Positions 51,101-59,661 of a stretch of 64,000 nt of DNA are shown one piece after another (the stretch's first letter is position 1; every line of letters begins with the position of its first letter). Position numbers and translations under genes: made by a program. Below the pieces are notes generated by a model. It searched no databases. It was not told the origin of the DNA and was given only the letters and a program-made list of their open reading frames with translations. The DNA lies in the NCBI GenBank assembly GCA_964221845.1, contig CAXPZW010000036.1:14687-78686 (forward strand), in the 5' to 3' direction. The stretch comes from CAXPZW01 sp964221845 (lineage in GTDB: Bacteria > Bacteroidota > Bacteroidia > Flavobacteriales_D > Sanyastnellaceae).

Positions 51101-53257
51101 TTAGGCCTTTTCTTCTTCGTCAGCAGCAGTGTCGCCTTCGGCAGCGGCATCGTCACCGGCTTCTTCTGCAGCGTCAGCAGCCTCGGTGGCTTCTTCTGCA
51201 GCAGCTTCTGCGGTTTCAACCACTTCTTCAGCGACGGCCTCAGCAGGCGCTTCCTCAGCTACAGCTTCGGCAGGTGCCTCAGCGGGGGCTTCTTCGGGGG
51301 CGTCAGCCGATTCCATTTTGCTTTTGAGCTGCTCGAGTACATCAAGATCTCCCAGAGTGGTCTTTTGGATGCTCTGCTGTACAGCAGCTACACCGCGACC
51401 TTGACCGCCTGACTTGCGCTCTTTGCGCTCTGGCTTGGCCTCTGGTACGTCTTCGTAGGTACGACGGTGCGATACCACGATGCGCTTGGCGTTCTTGTTG
51501 AACTCAATCACAACGAAGTCGAGGGTTTCGTCGATGTCCGCGTTGGCACCGTCCTCTTTCTTCATGTGCTTGCCTGTGATGTACCCTTCCACGCCGTATG
51601 GGAGCGAAACCACAAACTGGCTTCCTTCCTTGCGTACGACGGTACCTTGGTGTACCGAACCGCTTGAGAAGATGGTCTCGAACACATCCCAAGGGTTCTC
51701 CTCGAGTTGCTTGTGACCGAGGCTCAGGCGACGGTTCTCCTTGTCCAGCTCCAGAACTACAACCTCGATGTTGTCACCGATGGTGCAGAACTCCGACGGG
51801 TGCTTCACCTTCTTAGACCAAGAGAGGTCTGAGATGTGGATCAGGCCGTCGATGCCTTCTTCCAGCTCCACAAACACACCGAAGTTGGTGAAGTTGCGAA
51901 TCTTGGCAGTGTGCTTCGACTGGGGTGGGTACTTGTTCTCGATGTCAGCCCATGGGTCTGGCATCAGTTGCTTCATGCCGAGTGACATTTTGCGGTCTTC
52001 ACGGTCGAGGGTGAGGATGACAGCATCTACCTCATCGCCAACCTTCAGGAAGTCCTGAGCGCTACGCAGGTGTTGCGACCACGACATCTCTGATACGTGG
52101 ATCAAACCTTCTACGCCCGGAGCAATCTCTACGAATGCACCATAATCGGCCAGTACTACTACGCGGCCTTTCACCTGGTCGCCAACGTTCAGTTTCTCGT
52201 CGAGCGCTTCCCATGGGTGAGAAGTCAGCTGCTTGAGACCCAAAGCGATGCGGCGCTTGTCGTCGTCGAAATCGAGGATTACAACGTTCAGCTTCTGGTC
52301 GAGCTCCACCACCTCTTCTGGGTGGTTGATGCGGCCCCATGACAGGTCGGTGATGTGCACCAGACCGTCTACGCCACCGAGGTCCATGAACACACCGTAT
52401 GAGGTGATGTTCTTGACGGTACCTTCCAGTACCTGACCCTTCTCGAGTGAGCTGATGATCTGCTTTTTCTGCTCTTCAAGCTCGGCTTCGATGAGCGCTT
52501 TGTGCGAGACCACCACGTTTTTGTACTCCTTGTTGATCTTCACGACCTTGAATTCCATCTGCTTGCCTACGTAGATGTCGTAGTCGCGGATAGGCTTCAC
52601 ATCGATTTGCGAACCAGGGAGGAAGGCCTCGATGCCGAACACGTCGACAATCAGACCACCTTTGGTGCGGCACTTCACAAAACCGGTGATCACTTCGTTG
52701 TCGGTGAGTGACTTGTTCACGCGGATCCACGCGTCGTGGATACGTGCGGTTTTGTGAGATACAACCAGCTGGCCAGTGGCGTCTTCTTGCTGCTGTACGA
52801 ATACAGGCACTTCGTCGCCGGCCTTGAGGTCGGGGTTGTAACGGAACTCTGAGGCAGAGATCACACCTTCGGACTTGTAGCCGATGTTGACCACGACTTC
52901 TTTCTTACCAACGGCTACAACAGTACCACGGGTCACCTGCTTTTCAGCAATGTCGGTGAGGGTGGCGCTGTAGACCTTGTTGAGTCGCTCGCGCTCTTCT
53001 TCAGAGTATACTTCGTCTTTTTCTTCTACCGATTCCCAATCGAAGGCTTCCGGTGCTACGTTGGCGTAGAGCGGAGCTTCAGGGGCTTTGGGCGCTTTAG
53101 GCGCTTCTTCGCCACCCTTGTCGTCTGCAGCAGGTGCTTCTTCAGCAGCAGCTTCAGGGGCTTCGTTGGTTTCGGGGGTTGCAGCTTCGGAGGCAGTGTT
53201 TTCTACTGCGGGCTGCTCTTCGGCGTTTTCAGCCGGTTTGTTGTTCTCTTCAGCCAT
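51101..53257 (-). CDS. rpsA: 30S ribosomal protein S1
   Basis: A 718-residue mRNA-binding ribosomal protein with six S1 (OB-fold) domains between about residues 105 and 605. The best-conserved copies read FMDLGGVDGLVHITDLSWG, FVEIAPGVEGLIHVSEMSWS and FVELEEGIDGLIHISDLSWS. Both ends are long acidic low-complexity tails: about 75 residues rich in Glu, Ala and Pro at the N-terminus and about 100 at the C-terminus, with repeated AEEAPAEA-type units. Bacteroidota largely do without Shine-Dalgarno pairing, so S1 may carry much of initiation. Its own promoter box and an 80-base structured leader suggest autoregulation. Confidence 0.97.
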   Translation of the reverse strand: MAEENNKPAENAEEQPAVENTASEAATPETNEAPEAAAEEAPAADDKGGEEAPKAPKAPEAPLYANVAPEAFDWESVEEKDEVYSEEERERLNKVYSATLTDIAEKQVTRGTVVAVGKKEVVVNIGYKSEGVISASEFRYNPDLKAGDEVPVFVQQQEDATGQLVVSHKTARIHDAWIRVNKSLTDNEVITGFVKCRTKGGLIVDVFGIEAFLPGSQIDVKPIRDYDIYVGKQMEFKVVKINKEYKNVVVSHKALIEAELEEQKKQIISSLEKGQVLEGTVKNITSYGVFMDLGGVDGLVHITDLSWGRINHPEEVVELDQKLNVVILDFDDDKRRIALGLKQLTSHPWEALDEKLNVGDQVKGRVVVLADYGAFVEIAPGVEGLIHVSEMSWSQHLRSAQDFLKVGDEVDAVILTLDREDRKMSLGMKQLMPDPWADIENKYPPQSKHTAKIRNFTNFGVFVELEEGIDGLIHISDLSWSKKVKHPSEFCTIGDNIEVVVLELDKENRRLSLGHKQLEENPWDVFETIFSSGSVHQGTVVRKEGSQFVVSLPYGVEGYITGKHMKKEDGANADIDETLDFVVIEFNKNAKRIVVSHRRTYEDVPEAKPERKERKSGGQGRGVAAVQQSIQKTTLGDLDVLEQLKSKMESADAPEEAPAEAPAEAVAEEAPAEAVAEEVVETAEAAAEEATEAADAAEEAGDDAAAEGDTAADEEEKA

Positions 53258-53283
53258 GAGGCTTTAAGGACTTGTATCTCACT

Positions 53284-53326
53284 GGCGGCCTTACGTGAGA
53301 GAGGATTTCACTTACCAGGTGCCGCC
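53284..53326 (-). promoter_or_regulatory. structured leader of rpsA, possible autoregulatory element
   Basis: On the minus strand GGCGGC (53321-53326) pairs with GCCGCC (53284-53289), enclosing a smaller GTGA/TCAC stem. It lies between the promoter box at 53347 and the ATG at 53257. This is inference from pairing only. Confidence 0.35.
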
Positions 53327-53346
53327 CCTGGCTATTTCGAGGGCCG

Positions 53347-53354
53347 CAAAAGTA
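53347..53354 (-). promoter_or_regulatory. -7 box (TACTTTTG) of rpsA
   Basis: Perfect TAnnTTTG on the minus strand; the same octamer precedes btuB, the DoxX gene and gapA. The leader would be about 84 bases. Confidence 0.6.
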
Positions 53355-53389
53355 CACCTTTTTTCTTGAAAATCCTTTAGAACAGCGGG

Positions 53390-55054
53390 CTATTGCACCG
53401 CAAACCGCACCGCCATGCCAGAGGTCGTACGAAGCATGTACCAGCCTGGGGTCCAACCGCGAACGTCGATCTGATCGGATTCGACCACGTCCAGCACCCA
53501 TTTGCCGTCCACGGTAAACACGGTTCCAAAGACTTCCTCACTCAGGTAAAACACGCTGGAAACCGGGTTGGGATGGGCCTGCAGCAGGTCGTCCTGCTCC
53601 AGCACGTCGATGTTGGTGGGCTGTCCGTTGTTGGAATACTCAGGGGTGGTTCCTGCGAACCAAACCAAGGTCTCCGCGCCGTCGGTTTCGCGGCCCATAG
53701 ACACGTCGTTGGGAATGGTGATGGTGTTCCAGGCCACCTCGTCGGCAGCGGTAAAGCCATCGGGGCTGTATATCCCCAGTTCCTCTCCGCTGTCCTTCAG
53801 CTTGAAGCTGGTGTGGTTCCAGCCTTGCAGTCCGTCTTCGTCGGCCCAGAAAAGCTTCCAGCTCCACGCGTCAATGATGGTGCTGTCGTTGTCCAAAGGC
53901 ACCATCCATTTGGTGGGGTTCTCGTGTTTGTCCGAGATGTAGTAGCCTGCCAAGTCTACCGGGTACGGGTTGGGGTTGTAGATCTCAAACCAATCCGGGT
54001 GCCCGCCGCCCACGTCGGACGTGTCGGTTTCGTTGTCGGGCATCCATTCGTTGATATAGAGTTCTTCTGGGGTGATGAACACCAAGTCGTTCCAAGTGCG
54101 CGGAGTGGGTTGCGTGAATACCACACTCAAGTCGTCACCACTGGCCTGACGTCCGTAGCTCTCGCCGTCGGCCAACCCTGGGTAGATGTAAGTGTCAGCC
54201 ACCGAACCGTCGCTGCGGCGCAGGACCAATGAAGCTCCCCCGGGCGGCAAGCTCAAGGTTGCGTGGTCATGGCCTTCTTCGGTCTCGCCATCACACCAGA
54301 GTAGGTAGTGCCCACCGTCGGCCACGTAGGTGTCCGCAGGGTCGTCGTTGAGAAAAGTGAACACCTCCCCTGTCTCCACGACCTCAATGGTAAAGTCTCC
54401 GAGGCTGATGTTGAACAGTGAGGGGTTGTAAAGCTCCAACCACGGTTCAAACTCGTCTTCTTCGTCGTCAAAGTAGCCCGTGTTGGTGGGCATCACCTCG
54501 TTGATGAATAGCGTGTGTGGTTCTGGGGCCAGTACCTCATTGGGCTCATCAGGGGTAGCCACCGAAAAGTACTGCCAATCCTCACAGCCATCGCACACGC
54601 GACCCAAAGACACATCCGGAGCCATGTCATCAAACCAAAGGCTGTCCATGATGGTCAGACCATCGGGCTCCACCAAGTAGAGCTTCTCGCCGTCGGCGCT
54701 CAGCTTGAAGGGCGCGTGAAAGGCCTCGCCTTGTTCGGGATCATCGTCAATCCAAAACAGCAAATGGTTGCCGGCTACGATGGTGGTGTTGCCCAAATCG
54801 GTATCGGGAATCTCCCACTTGGTGAGCCAATTGCGGTTGTCGGTAAGGTAGCAGCCGGCCAAGTTGAAGATGGCGGGCGAAGAACCAGCCGGATAGTAGA
54901 ACTCGATCCAATCGTCGAATTCCGAAAAATCATCCATGATGGTGGACTGGTTGGCGGCCATCACTTCGTTGATCACCACCTGTCCTTGCAGGGTCGGGCA
55001 CGCCAACAGCACGCCCAACGTGCATGCGAATATGTACGTATAAAGAGCTCTCAT
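53390..55054 (-). CDS. lamin-tail-domain secreted protein, T9SS substrate
   Basis: A 554-residue exported protein. A signal peptide (to LQGQ) is followed by three lamin-tail (LTD) domains at about 25-150, 170-320 and 335-480. Each opens with the INEVM/INEWM strand and a D/E-W-(I/L/F)E(F/L/I)Y(N/Y)P core. A T9SS type A sorting domain ends it (HPNPVSSVFY to VRFAVQ). LTD domains occur in secreted and membrane-bound bacterial proteins, often with nucleases. No nuclease domain is present here. A TATATTCG box (one mismatch) lies at 55066-55073. Confidence 0.9.
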   Translation of the reverse strand: MRALYTYIFACTLGVLLACPTLQGQVVINEVMAANQSTIMDDFSEFDDWIEFYYPAGSSPAIFNLAGCYLTDNRNWLTKWEIPDTDLGNTTIVAGNHLLFWIDDDPEQGEAFHAPFKLSADGEKLYLVEPDGLTIMDSLWFDDMAPDVSLGRVCDGCEDWQYFSVATPDEPNEVLAPEPHTLFINEVMPTNTGYFDDEEDEFEPWLELYNPSLFNISLGDFTIEVVETGEVFTFLNDDPADTYVADGGHYLLWCDGETEEGHDHATLSLPPGGASLVLRRSDGSVADTYIYPGLADGESYGRQASGDDLSVVFTQPTPRTWNDLVFITPEELYINEWMPDNETDTSDVGGGHPDWFEIYNPNPYPVDLAGYYISDKHENPTKWMVPLDNDSTIIDAWSWKLFWADEDGLQGWNHTSFKLKDSGEELGIYSPDGFTAADEVAWNTITIPNDVSMGRETDGAETLVWFAGTTPEYSNNGQPTNIDVLEQDDLLQAHPNPVSSVFYLSEEVFGTVFTVDGKWVLDVVESDQIDVRGWTPGWYMLRTTSGMAVRFAVQ

Positions 55055-55175
55055 TCCTTGCAGTCCGAATATAGGACTTTCCATGGCCGCGTAACGTTGC
55101 CTTAACACGCAAATTGCTGCGGACCGAGGACGCCCAACTGCCTCAAGCGTCGTACCTTGCCTGTCCCGATTCACC

Positions 55176-56570
55176 ATGACCAGTACACTGCACGCCTTAC
55201 AATCGCCCCAAGCCGCGGCCATCCAGGCCGCGTTTGATTTGCAAATGGGGCATTACAAAACCGTTGGCAACACCTCTGCTCGCGTTCGCAAAACCAAGCT
55301 CAAAGCCCTTGAGCGTTGGATGCTGGAGCACAAGGCTGACATCCGACAGGCCCTCCACAACGACTTTGCAAAGCCCGGTTTCGAGACCGATTTCTCGGAC
55401 ACCTACATGGCCCTGAGCGAAGCCCGCCACGCCCGCCGCGAACTCCACCGCTGGATGCGCGACGAGCCGGTCAAAACACCGCTGGCCATGGTGGGCACCA
55501 AAGCCTGGGTGCGCCGCGAGTCCAAAGGCGTGTGTTTGATCATGGCTCCCTGGAATTTCCCTTGGAACCTGGCCGTTGGCCCGCTGGTCAGTGCCATCGC
55601 CGCGGGTAACTGCGTCATTCTCAAACCCTCGGAACGCACCCCACACACCACTGCTCTGCTCGCCCGTATGGTCTCTGAGCTCTTCCCTCCAGAGGAGGTC
55701 ACCGTTATTGGCGGCGCCGTCCCTGAAAGCCAAGACTTGCTGCGTCTGCCGTTCCACCACATCTTTTTCACCGGGTCGCCCCAAGTGGGCAAAATCGTGA
55801 TGGCGGCTGCCGCCCAGCACCTGACCTCAGTCACCTTGGAATTGGGCGGAAAGTCTCCCGCCATTGTGGACGCCTCGGCGAACATCAAGCAAGCCGCCCA
55901 GCGCATCACGTGGGGCCGCTTCTTCAACGCCGGCCAAACCTGCGTTGCTCCGGACTACGTGTTGGTGGAAGCATCGGTCAAGGACACCTTTGTGCAAGCC
56001 ATGCACCAAACCATGGCCGCCTACTACGGAGACGACCCGGCCTCCAACGCGGACTACGGCAACGTTGTGGACGAAAAGCACGCTGCAGCCATGCAGGACT
56101 TCGCGCCTGGGGTGGCCAGCCAAGGTGCTCACGTCCCTCCCACCCTAGTCGTAGATGCCGATCCTTCCAGCCCAGCCCTGCAAACCGAAATATTTGGGCC
56201 TGTACTGCCCATCCGCAGCTACACCACTCCCGAGGAGATCTTGGCCTTCATGGAGGAACGCGACCGCCCGCTGGCCTTTTATGTCTTCAGCAAAAAGCGC
56301 GCGTTCATCAACCAGATGCTGCAGGACACCCGTGCGGGAAGCACAGGCATCAACCTGACGGTGGGGCCCTTTGGTCACCGCGAGTTGCCCTTTGGTGGGG
56401 TCAACGCCAGTGGCATTGGCAAGGCACACGGCTGGTGGGGTTTCGAAGCGTTTACGAACTTGCGCTCGGTGCACAAAAGCACCTTGCCTGTGAACTACCA
56501 CTTCTTGGTTGCCCCGCCATACAAGGGTTGGCGCCAGAAGCTTTTGAATATTGTAATGCGCTGGCTGTAA
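55176..56570 (+). CDS. aldehyde dehydrogenase (class 3-like)
   Basis: A 464-residue NAD(P)-dependent enzyme oxidising aldehydes to acids. The general base is Glu222 (LELGGKSP) and the catalytic nucleophile Cys256 (NAGQTCVAPD). A PWNFPWNL loop and a GVNASGIGKAHG end match the short class 3 family that acts on fatty or aromatic aldehydes. The C-terminal hydrophobic stretch (WRQKLLNIVMRWL) could associate with membrane. The next gene begins 9 bases later, so the two are probably co-transcribed. Substrate not determined. Confidence 0.94.
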   Translation: MTSTLHALQSPQAAAIQAAFDLQMGHYKTVGNTSARVRKTKLKALERWMLEHKADIRQALHNDFAKPGFETDFSDTYMALSEARHARRELHRWMRDEPVKTPLAMVGTKAWVRRESKGVCLIMAPWNFPWNLAVGPLVSAIAAGNCVILKPSERTPHTTALLARMVSELFPPEEVTVIGGAVPESQDLLRLPFHHIFFTGSPQVGKIVMAAAAQHLTSVTLELGGKSPAIVDASANIKQAAQRITWGRFFNAGQTCVAPDYVLVEASVKDTFVQAMHQTMAAYYGDDPASNADYGNVVDEKHAAAMQDFAPGVASQGAHVPPTLVVDADPSSPALQTEIFGPVLPIRSYTTPEEILAFMEERDRPLAFYVFSKKRAFINQMLQDTRAGSTGINLTVGPFGHRELPFGGVNASGIGKAHGWWGFEAFTNLRSVHKSTLPVNYHFLVAPPYKGWRQKLLNIVMRWL

Positions 56571-56579
56571 ACCAATTGC

Positions 56580-57659
56580 ATGCTTGTACAAACCTACTTC
56601 CCCCGCAAACTTTCGCCCAGTCGGTACGACCAGTACCTGGCCTCGGGGTGGTTTCGTGGGTCTGTGATGTTGTACAAAATGGGCATGCTCTGTTTGGAAG
56701 GCGACGTGCAATCGGTGATCAACATCCGCTTGGATGTACGCACGTTTGCCCCCAGCAAGAGCCAACGCAAACTTCTGACGCGAGGCGGCAAGCGTTACCG
56801 CACTGAAATTCGCCGCGCTCGCATCGACAACAGCAAGGAGGCCCTCTACCAAGAACACAAACACCGCTTCAAAGGCTTCATCCACCACAGCCTCTCGGAT
56901 TACCTGAATAGTGGCTTTGCCTCTACGGTATTTGACACCTACGAAGTGTGCGTGTTTGACGGCGACGAATTGGTGGCCGCGAGCTTCTTTGACCTCGGCA
57001 AGGAATCCATGGCCTCACTGCTCTGCGTGTACAAAGACAGCTACGCCCGCAGCAGCCTGGGCAAATACACCCTGCTGCGTGAGATCGAATTCGCGCAACA
57101 ACGCGGGCTCAAGTGGTTCTACCCAGGTTACGTCCTCCAGCCTTCGCGCTCGTTTGACTACAAACTGGCGGTGGGCCAATACCAGTACTACAACGCCAAC
57201 AAGCGCTGGGTCAAACTGGACGTTCAAAAGCCCACCGAAACCGCCGCTGTCGCCTACTTGAAGCGCACCGACGCCTTGCGCCAAGCGCTTCAAGTCAAGG
57301 GCTTGGAATACAAGAACTGGCTCTACCCCTTCTTCACCATGGGGTACTTGGACTACTGGGACGTGAAGTTCCTCTCCTGCCCCATCTTCTTGGAAGTGCC
57401 GTTTGGCCGCCCGGGGCGCGAGATGCTCACCATCAGCTACGAAGCCGACAGCCAGATGTACATGCTGCTCCTGGTCACCCCAGCTGAGGAGCATTACCAC
57501 TTGCTGAACATGGAGGTCAGCGCCGATTTCTACCAGCAAAAGGACTACTTCATGGACCTGGTGAAGGTCTCCCAGCTCATCCTGATTTCTTCGGACTTGG
57601 ACGAAATTGTGGACGCCACCTGGCGCATCGCCAATGCCGCGCCCAAGGATCTAGGCTAG
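56580..57659 (+). CDS. arginyl-tRNA-protein transferase-like GNAT-fold protein
   Basis: A 359-residue protein resembling the ATE/Bpt aminoacyl-tRNA-protein transferases that add Arg or Leu to protein N-termini. Matching segments are SKSQRKLL at about 60-68, YQEHKHRFKGF and the C-terminal GNAT-like core (FDTYEVCVFDGDELVAASFFDLG, GLKWFYPGYVLQPSRSFDYKL). The N-terminal Cys cluster of classical ATE is absent: only one Cys (MLCLEG) remains in that stretch. The target or reaction may differ. It follows the aldehyde dehydrogenase and converges on xth with a 9-base overlap. Confidence 0.78.
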   Translation: MLVQTYFPRKLSPSRYDQYLASGWFRGSVMLYKMGMLCLEGDVQSVINIRLDVRTFAPSKSQRKLLTRGGKRYRTEIRRARIDNSKEALYQEHKHRFKGFIHHSLSDYLNSGFASTVFDTYEVCVFDGDELVAASFFDLGKESMASLLCVYKDSYARSSLGKYTLLREIEFAQQRGLKWFYPGYVLQPSRSFDYKLAVGQYQYYNANKRWVKLDVQKPTETAAVAYLKRTDALRQALQVKGLEYKNWLYPFFTMGYLDYWDVKFLSCPIFLEVPFGRPGREMLTISYEADSQMYMLLLVTPAEEHYHLLNMEVSADFYQQKDYFMDLVKVSQLILISSDLDEIVDATWRIANAAPKDLG

Positions 57660-58412
57660 GTGAATGCCCACTGGGCAATGGTCTGACCCGTAGATATCAT
57701 TGAGGATCACCGCCTCTTCCACCTTTGCATCGAGTGCCGTCGAGGCCAACACGTAATCCAAACGCCAGCCCACATTCTTCTCGCGTGCACCGCCGCGGAA
57801 GCTCCACCAGCTGTACTTCACGGTTTCGGGATGGCGGCTGCGGAAGGTGTCCACAAACCCGGCATCCAAAAAGCGCGTCATGCCGTCGATTTCCTGCTGG
57901 GTGTAGCCCGGAGTCTTGTTGTAGTTGGACTTGGGACGGGCAATGTCAATCTCTTGGTGCGCGACATTGAAATCCCCCATGACCACCACGGGCTTGTGGG
58001 CTTCGAGGTCTTTGAGGTAGGCGCAAAAGTCGCGGTCCCAACGCTGGCGCTCCTCAAGGCGTACCAAGCCGTGCTTGGAGTTGGGCACGTATACACTGGT
58101 CACGTATAGGTTGTCGTACTCGGCGGTAATGATGCGGCCCTCTTGGTCGTGTTCCTCTACGCCCATATCGCAGTGCACCTGCACAGGCTCCTCTTTGGAG
58201 AGGATGGCCGTACCGCTGTAGCCCTTTTTGACCGCGTGGTTGGCGTACACGTGGTACCCCTTCAAATCGGCCAAGGCCTCGAGCACTTGGTCTTCTTGGG
58301 CCTTGGTTTCTTGCAAACCCAGCACATCGGGGTTGAACTGTTCCACGGAGCCGTTGAAGTCTTTTTTGACCGCGGCGCGCAGGCCGTTTACGTTCCAAGA
58401 GTAGATGCGCAT
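57651..58412 (-). CDS. xth: exodeoxyribonuclease III (AP endonuclease)
   Basis: A 253-residue enzyme of the EEP family repairing abasic sites. Residues seen: QETK (Glu34 metal ligand), Tyr in VTSVYVPN, GDFNVAHQEID, and the catalytic His in YGSDHCPVGI. MRIYSWNVNGLRA is the canonical start, so I used the ATG at 58412 rather than one six codons upstream. It is monocistronic; a terminator of an upstream minus-strand transcript lies at 58463-58493. Confidence 0.95.
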   Translation of the reverse strand: MRIYSWNVNGLRAAVKKDFNGSVEQFNPDVLGLQETKAQEDQVLEALADLKGYHVYANHAVKKGYSGTAILSKEEPVQVHCDMGVEEHDQEGRIITAEYDNLYVTSVYVPNSKHGLVRLEERQRWDRDFCAYLKDLEAHKPVVVMGDFNVAHQEIDIARPKSNYNKTPGYTQQEIDGMTRFLDAGFVDTFRSRHPETVKYSWWSFRGGAREKNVGWRLDYVLASTALDAKVEEAVILNDIYGSDHCPVGIHLA

Positions 58413-58462
58413 AGGAGGAATTTTGCGCACAAGGTACTCCCCCGCCCGGCAGGTTCCAAGGC

Positions 58463-58493
58463 AAAAAAGAAACGCCCGCTGGAAACAGCGGGC
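58463..58493 (-). terminator. intrinsic terminator upstream of xth, on the same strand
   Basis: Minus-strand stem GCCCGCTG / CAGCGGGC with a 4-base loop, then GTTTCTTTTTT. It ends a transcript arriving from higher coordinates, just after the stop of the small ORF at 58502. Confidence 0.85.
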
Positions 58494-58501
58494 CTTCCCC
58501 T

Positions 58502-58702
58502 TTAATCAAACGCTGCACGGCTGAATACAGCAAAAGCCGGCCCAATCGGACCGGCTTTTGCCTGATTATGTTGTTTAACTCTACTCGCAGTTTGTGCGTG
58601 TGCAAACCCACCAGGCATACCGAGCATGTCGTCGTTGCCCTTCGCAGCCGTAAAGCAAAGTGCAGTACAACCCTCGGCACATGATGTACTGGCTTGCTGC
58701 AT
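58502..58702 (-). CDS. possible 66-residue protein, unidentified
   Basis: A minus-strand frame of 66 residues (MQQASTSCAEGCTALCFTAAK...). It has three Cys within the first 20 residues and an HAQTASRVKQHNQ middle. In its favour: a TACGTTTC box (one mismatch to TAnnTTTG) lies about 20 bases upstream of the ATG, and a strong terminator follows the stop by nine bases. Against it: a perfect 11-base-pair hairpin falls inside the frame near the C-terminus, and no family is recognised. The same interval could encode a small RNA instead. Confidence 0.35.
   Translation of the reverse strand: MQQASTSCAEGCTALCFTAAKGNDDMLGMPGGFAHAQTASRVKQHNQAKAGPIGPAFAVFSRAAFD
58530..58561. terminator. perfect bidirectional terminator-type hairpin
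   Basis: GCAAAAGCCGG and CCGGCTTTTGC form an 11-base-pair stem with a 10-base loop and A/T flanks that work in both directions. Confidence 0.6.
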
Positions 58703-58925
58703 GGCCTTGGTGGGCGCATCTGGAAACGTATCGTTTTAGATAACGAGCTAAGGGAAGATGTTGGGATGAGCTGAAGTATTGCTGGTGCTGAACGCTCCAG
58801 TCGGCCCAGCCGAATTCCGTGAAAACGATGGCATCATAAGCAGACTTATCACCTCAGGTGCCGCAAGAAACGCGGTCTCACCGCTGATCGCAGGTGTGGC
58901 TGGCAAACGCGAGCAAACAAGGGGG

Positions 58926-59573
58926 CTAACTTTGCATTGCTCGCACAGCAGCGGCTGGGTCTGCGGCTCGGAATACAGCGCTCCCGGCGACCAGAACATT
59001 GGCGCCCGCAGCAGTCAAGTCTGCTGCATTCTTAGGACCGCATCCACCGTCGATTTCAATAAGGACGTGCTCGGCTTGGAACTGCTTTTTCATGGCATCC
59101 AAGGCGCGAATCTTATCGTAAGTGCGGGGGATGAACGACTGGCCTCCAAAACCTGGATTTACGCTCATCAAACAAACCAAATCCACATCGGTAAGTACGT
59201 CTTCCAAGACGTGGACGGGTGTGTGTGGATTGAGGGCTACGCCTGCCTTCATACCCAGTTCTTTGATCGCACAGATGGTACGGTGCAGGTGGGTGCAGGC
59301 CTCGTAGTGCACGGTCAAGACCTCGGACCCTAAGTCACGAAAGTTGCTCAAGTAACGGTCGGGCTGCTCAATCATCAAGTGCACGTCAAGCGGCTTTTTG
59401 GCGTGCTTTTGAATCGCGGCCAGTACAGGCATACCAAAGGAAATGTTGGGCACAAACATGCCGTCCATGATGTCGATGTGGAACCAGTCCGCAGAGCTGG
59501 CGTTGATCATTTCCACGTCGCGTTGGAGGTTGGCGAAGTCGGCGGCAAGTACTGAAGGGGCGATCAAAGGCAT
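58926..59573 (-). CDS. rpe: ribulose-phosphate 3-epimerase
   Basis: A 215-residue TIM-barrel enzyme interconverting ribulose- and xylulose-5-phosphate in the pentose phosphate pathway. Seen: APSVLAADF start, the metal and acid/base motif HIDIMDG, VHLMIE, VALNPHTP, and the phosphate loops NPGFGGQSF and EIDGGCG. The start is ATG 59573, 23 bases after a perfect TACCTTTG box. It is divergent from coaE. Confidence 0.96.
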   Translation of the reverse strand: MPLIAPSVLAADFANLQRDVEMINASSADWFHIDIMDGMFVPNISFGMPVLAAIQKHAKKPLDVHLMIEQPDRYLSNFRDLGSEVLTVHYEACTHLHRTICAIKELGMKAGVALNPHTPVHVLEDVLTDVDLVCLMSVNPGFGGQSFIPRTYDKIRALDAMKKQFQAEHVLIEIDGGCGPKNAADLTAAGANVLVAGSAVFRAADPAAAVRAMQS

Positions 59574-59595
59574 GGTTCGGAGTTGAATTCGGCCG

Positions 59596-59603
59596 CAAAG
59601 GTA
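59596..59603 (-). promoter_or_regulatory. -7 box (TACCTTTG) of rpe
   Basis: Perfect TAnnTTTG on the minus strand, 23 bases upstream of the rpe ATG. Confidence 0.55.
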
Positions 59604-59648
59604 GCGAATGCACCGCACCGTCCCCTGCCCCACTCGGGGGGCAATTCG

Positions 59649-59656
59649 TATCCTTG
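59649..59656 (+). promoter_or_regulatory. near-consensus -7 box (TATCCTTG) of coaE
   Basis: One mismatch to TAnnTTTG, ending 5 bases before the GTG start codon. This predicts a nearly leaderless mRNA. Confidence 0.4.
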
Positions 59657-59661
59657 CCTCT

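Larger units (their letters stand above)
58413..58925. other. 513-base gap between xth and rpe
   Basis: Besides the possible small ORF and two hairpins, the stretch 58703-58925 holds no gene I can support. Frames are open on both strands but short and unlike proteins. GC is lower than in neighbours. It may be remnant sequence. Confidence 0.55.

Noticed and set aside
51130..51300. tandem-repeat DNA in the rpsA 3' end
   Set aside because: It encodes the acidic Ala/Glu tail of S1, which is usual low-complexity for such tails and not a separate repeat element.
58926..58933. plus-strand TAACTTTG box over the rpe stop codon
   Set aside because: It would drive only antisense RNA into rpe, and the bases are explained by the rpe C-terminal codons.
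58779..59333. 184-residue plus-strand frame entering rpe
   Set aside because: Most of it is antisense to rpe, whose motifs are unambiguous; the first 50 residues are not protein-like enough to support a separate gene.
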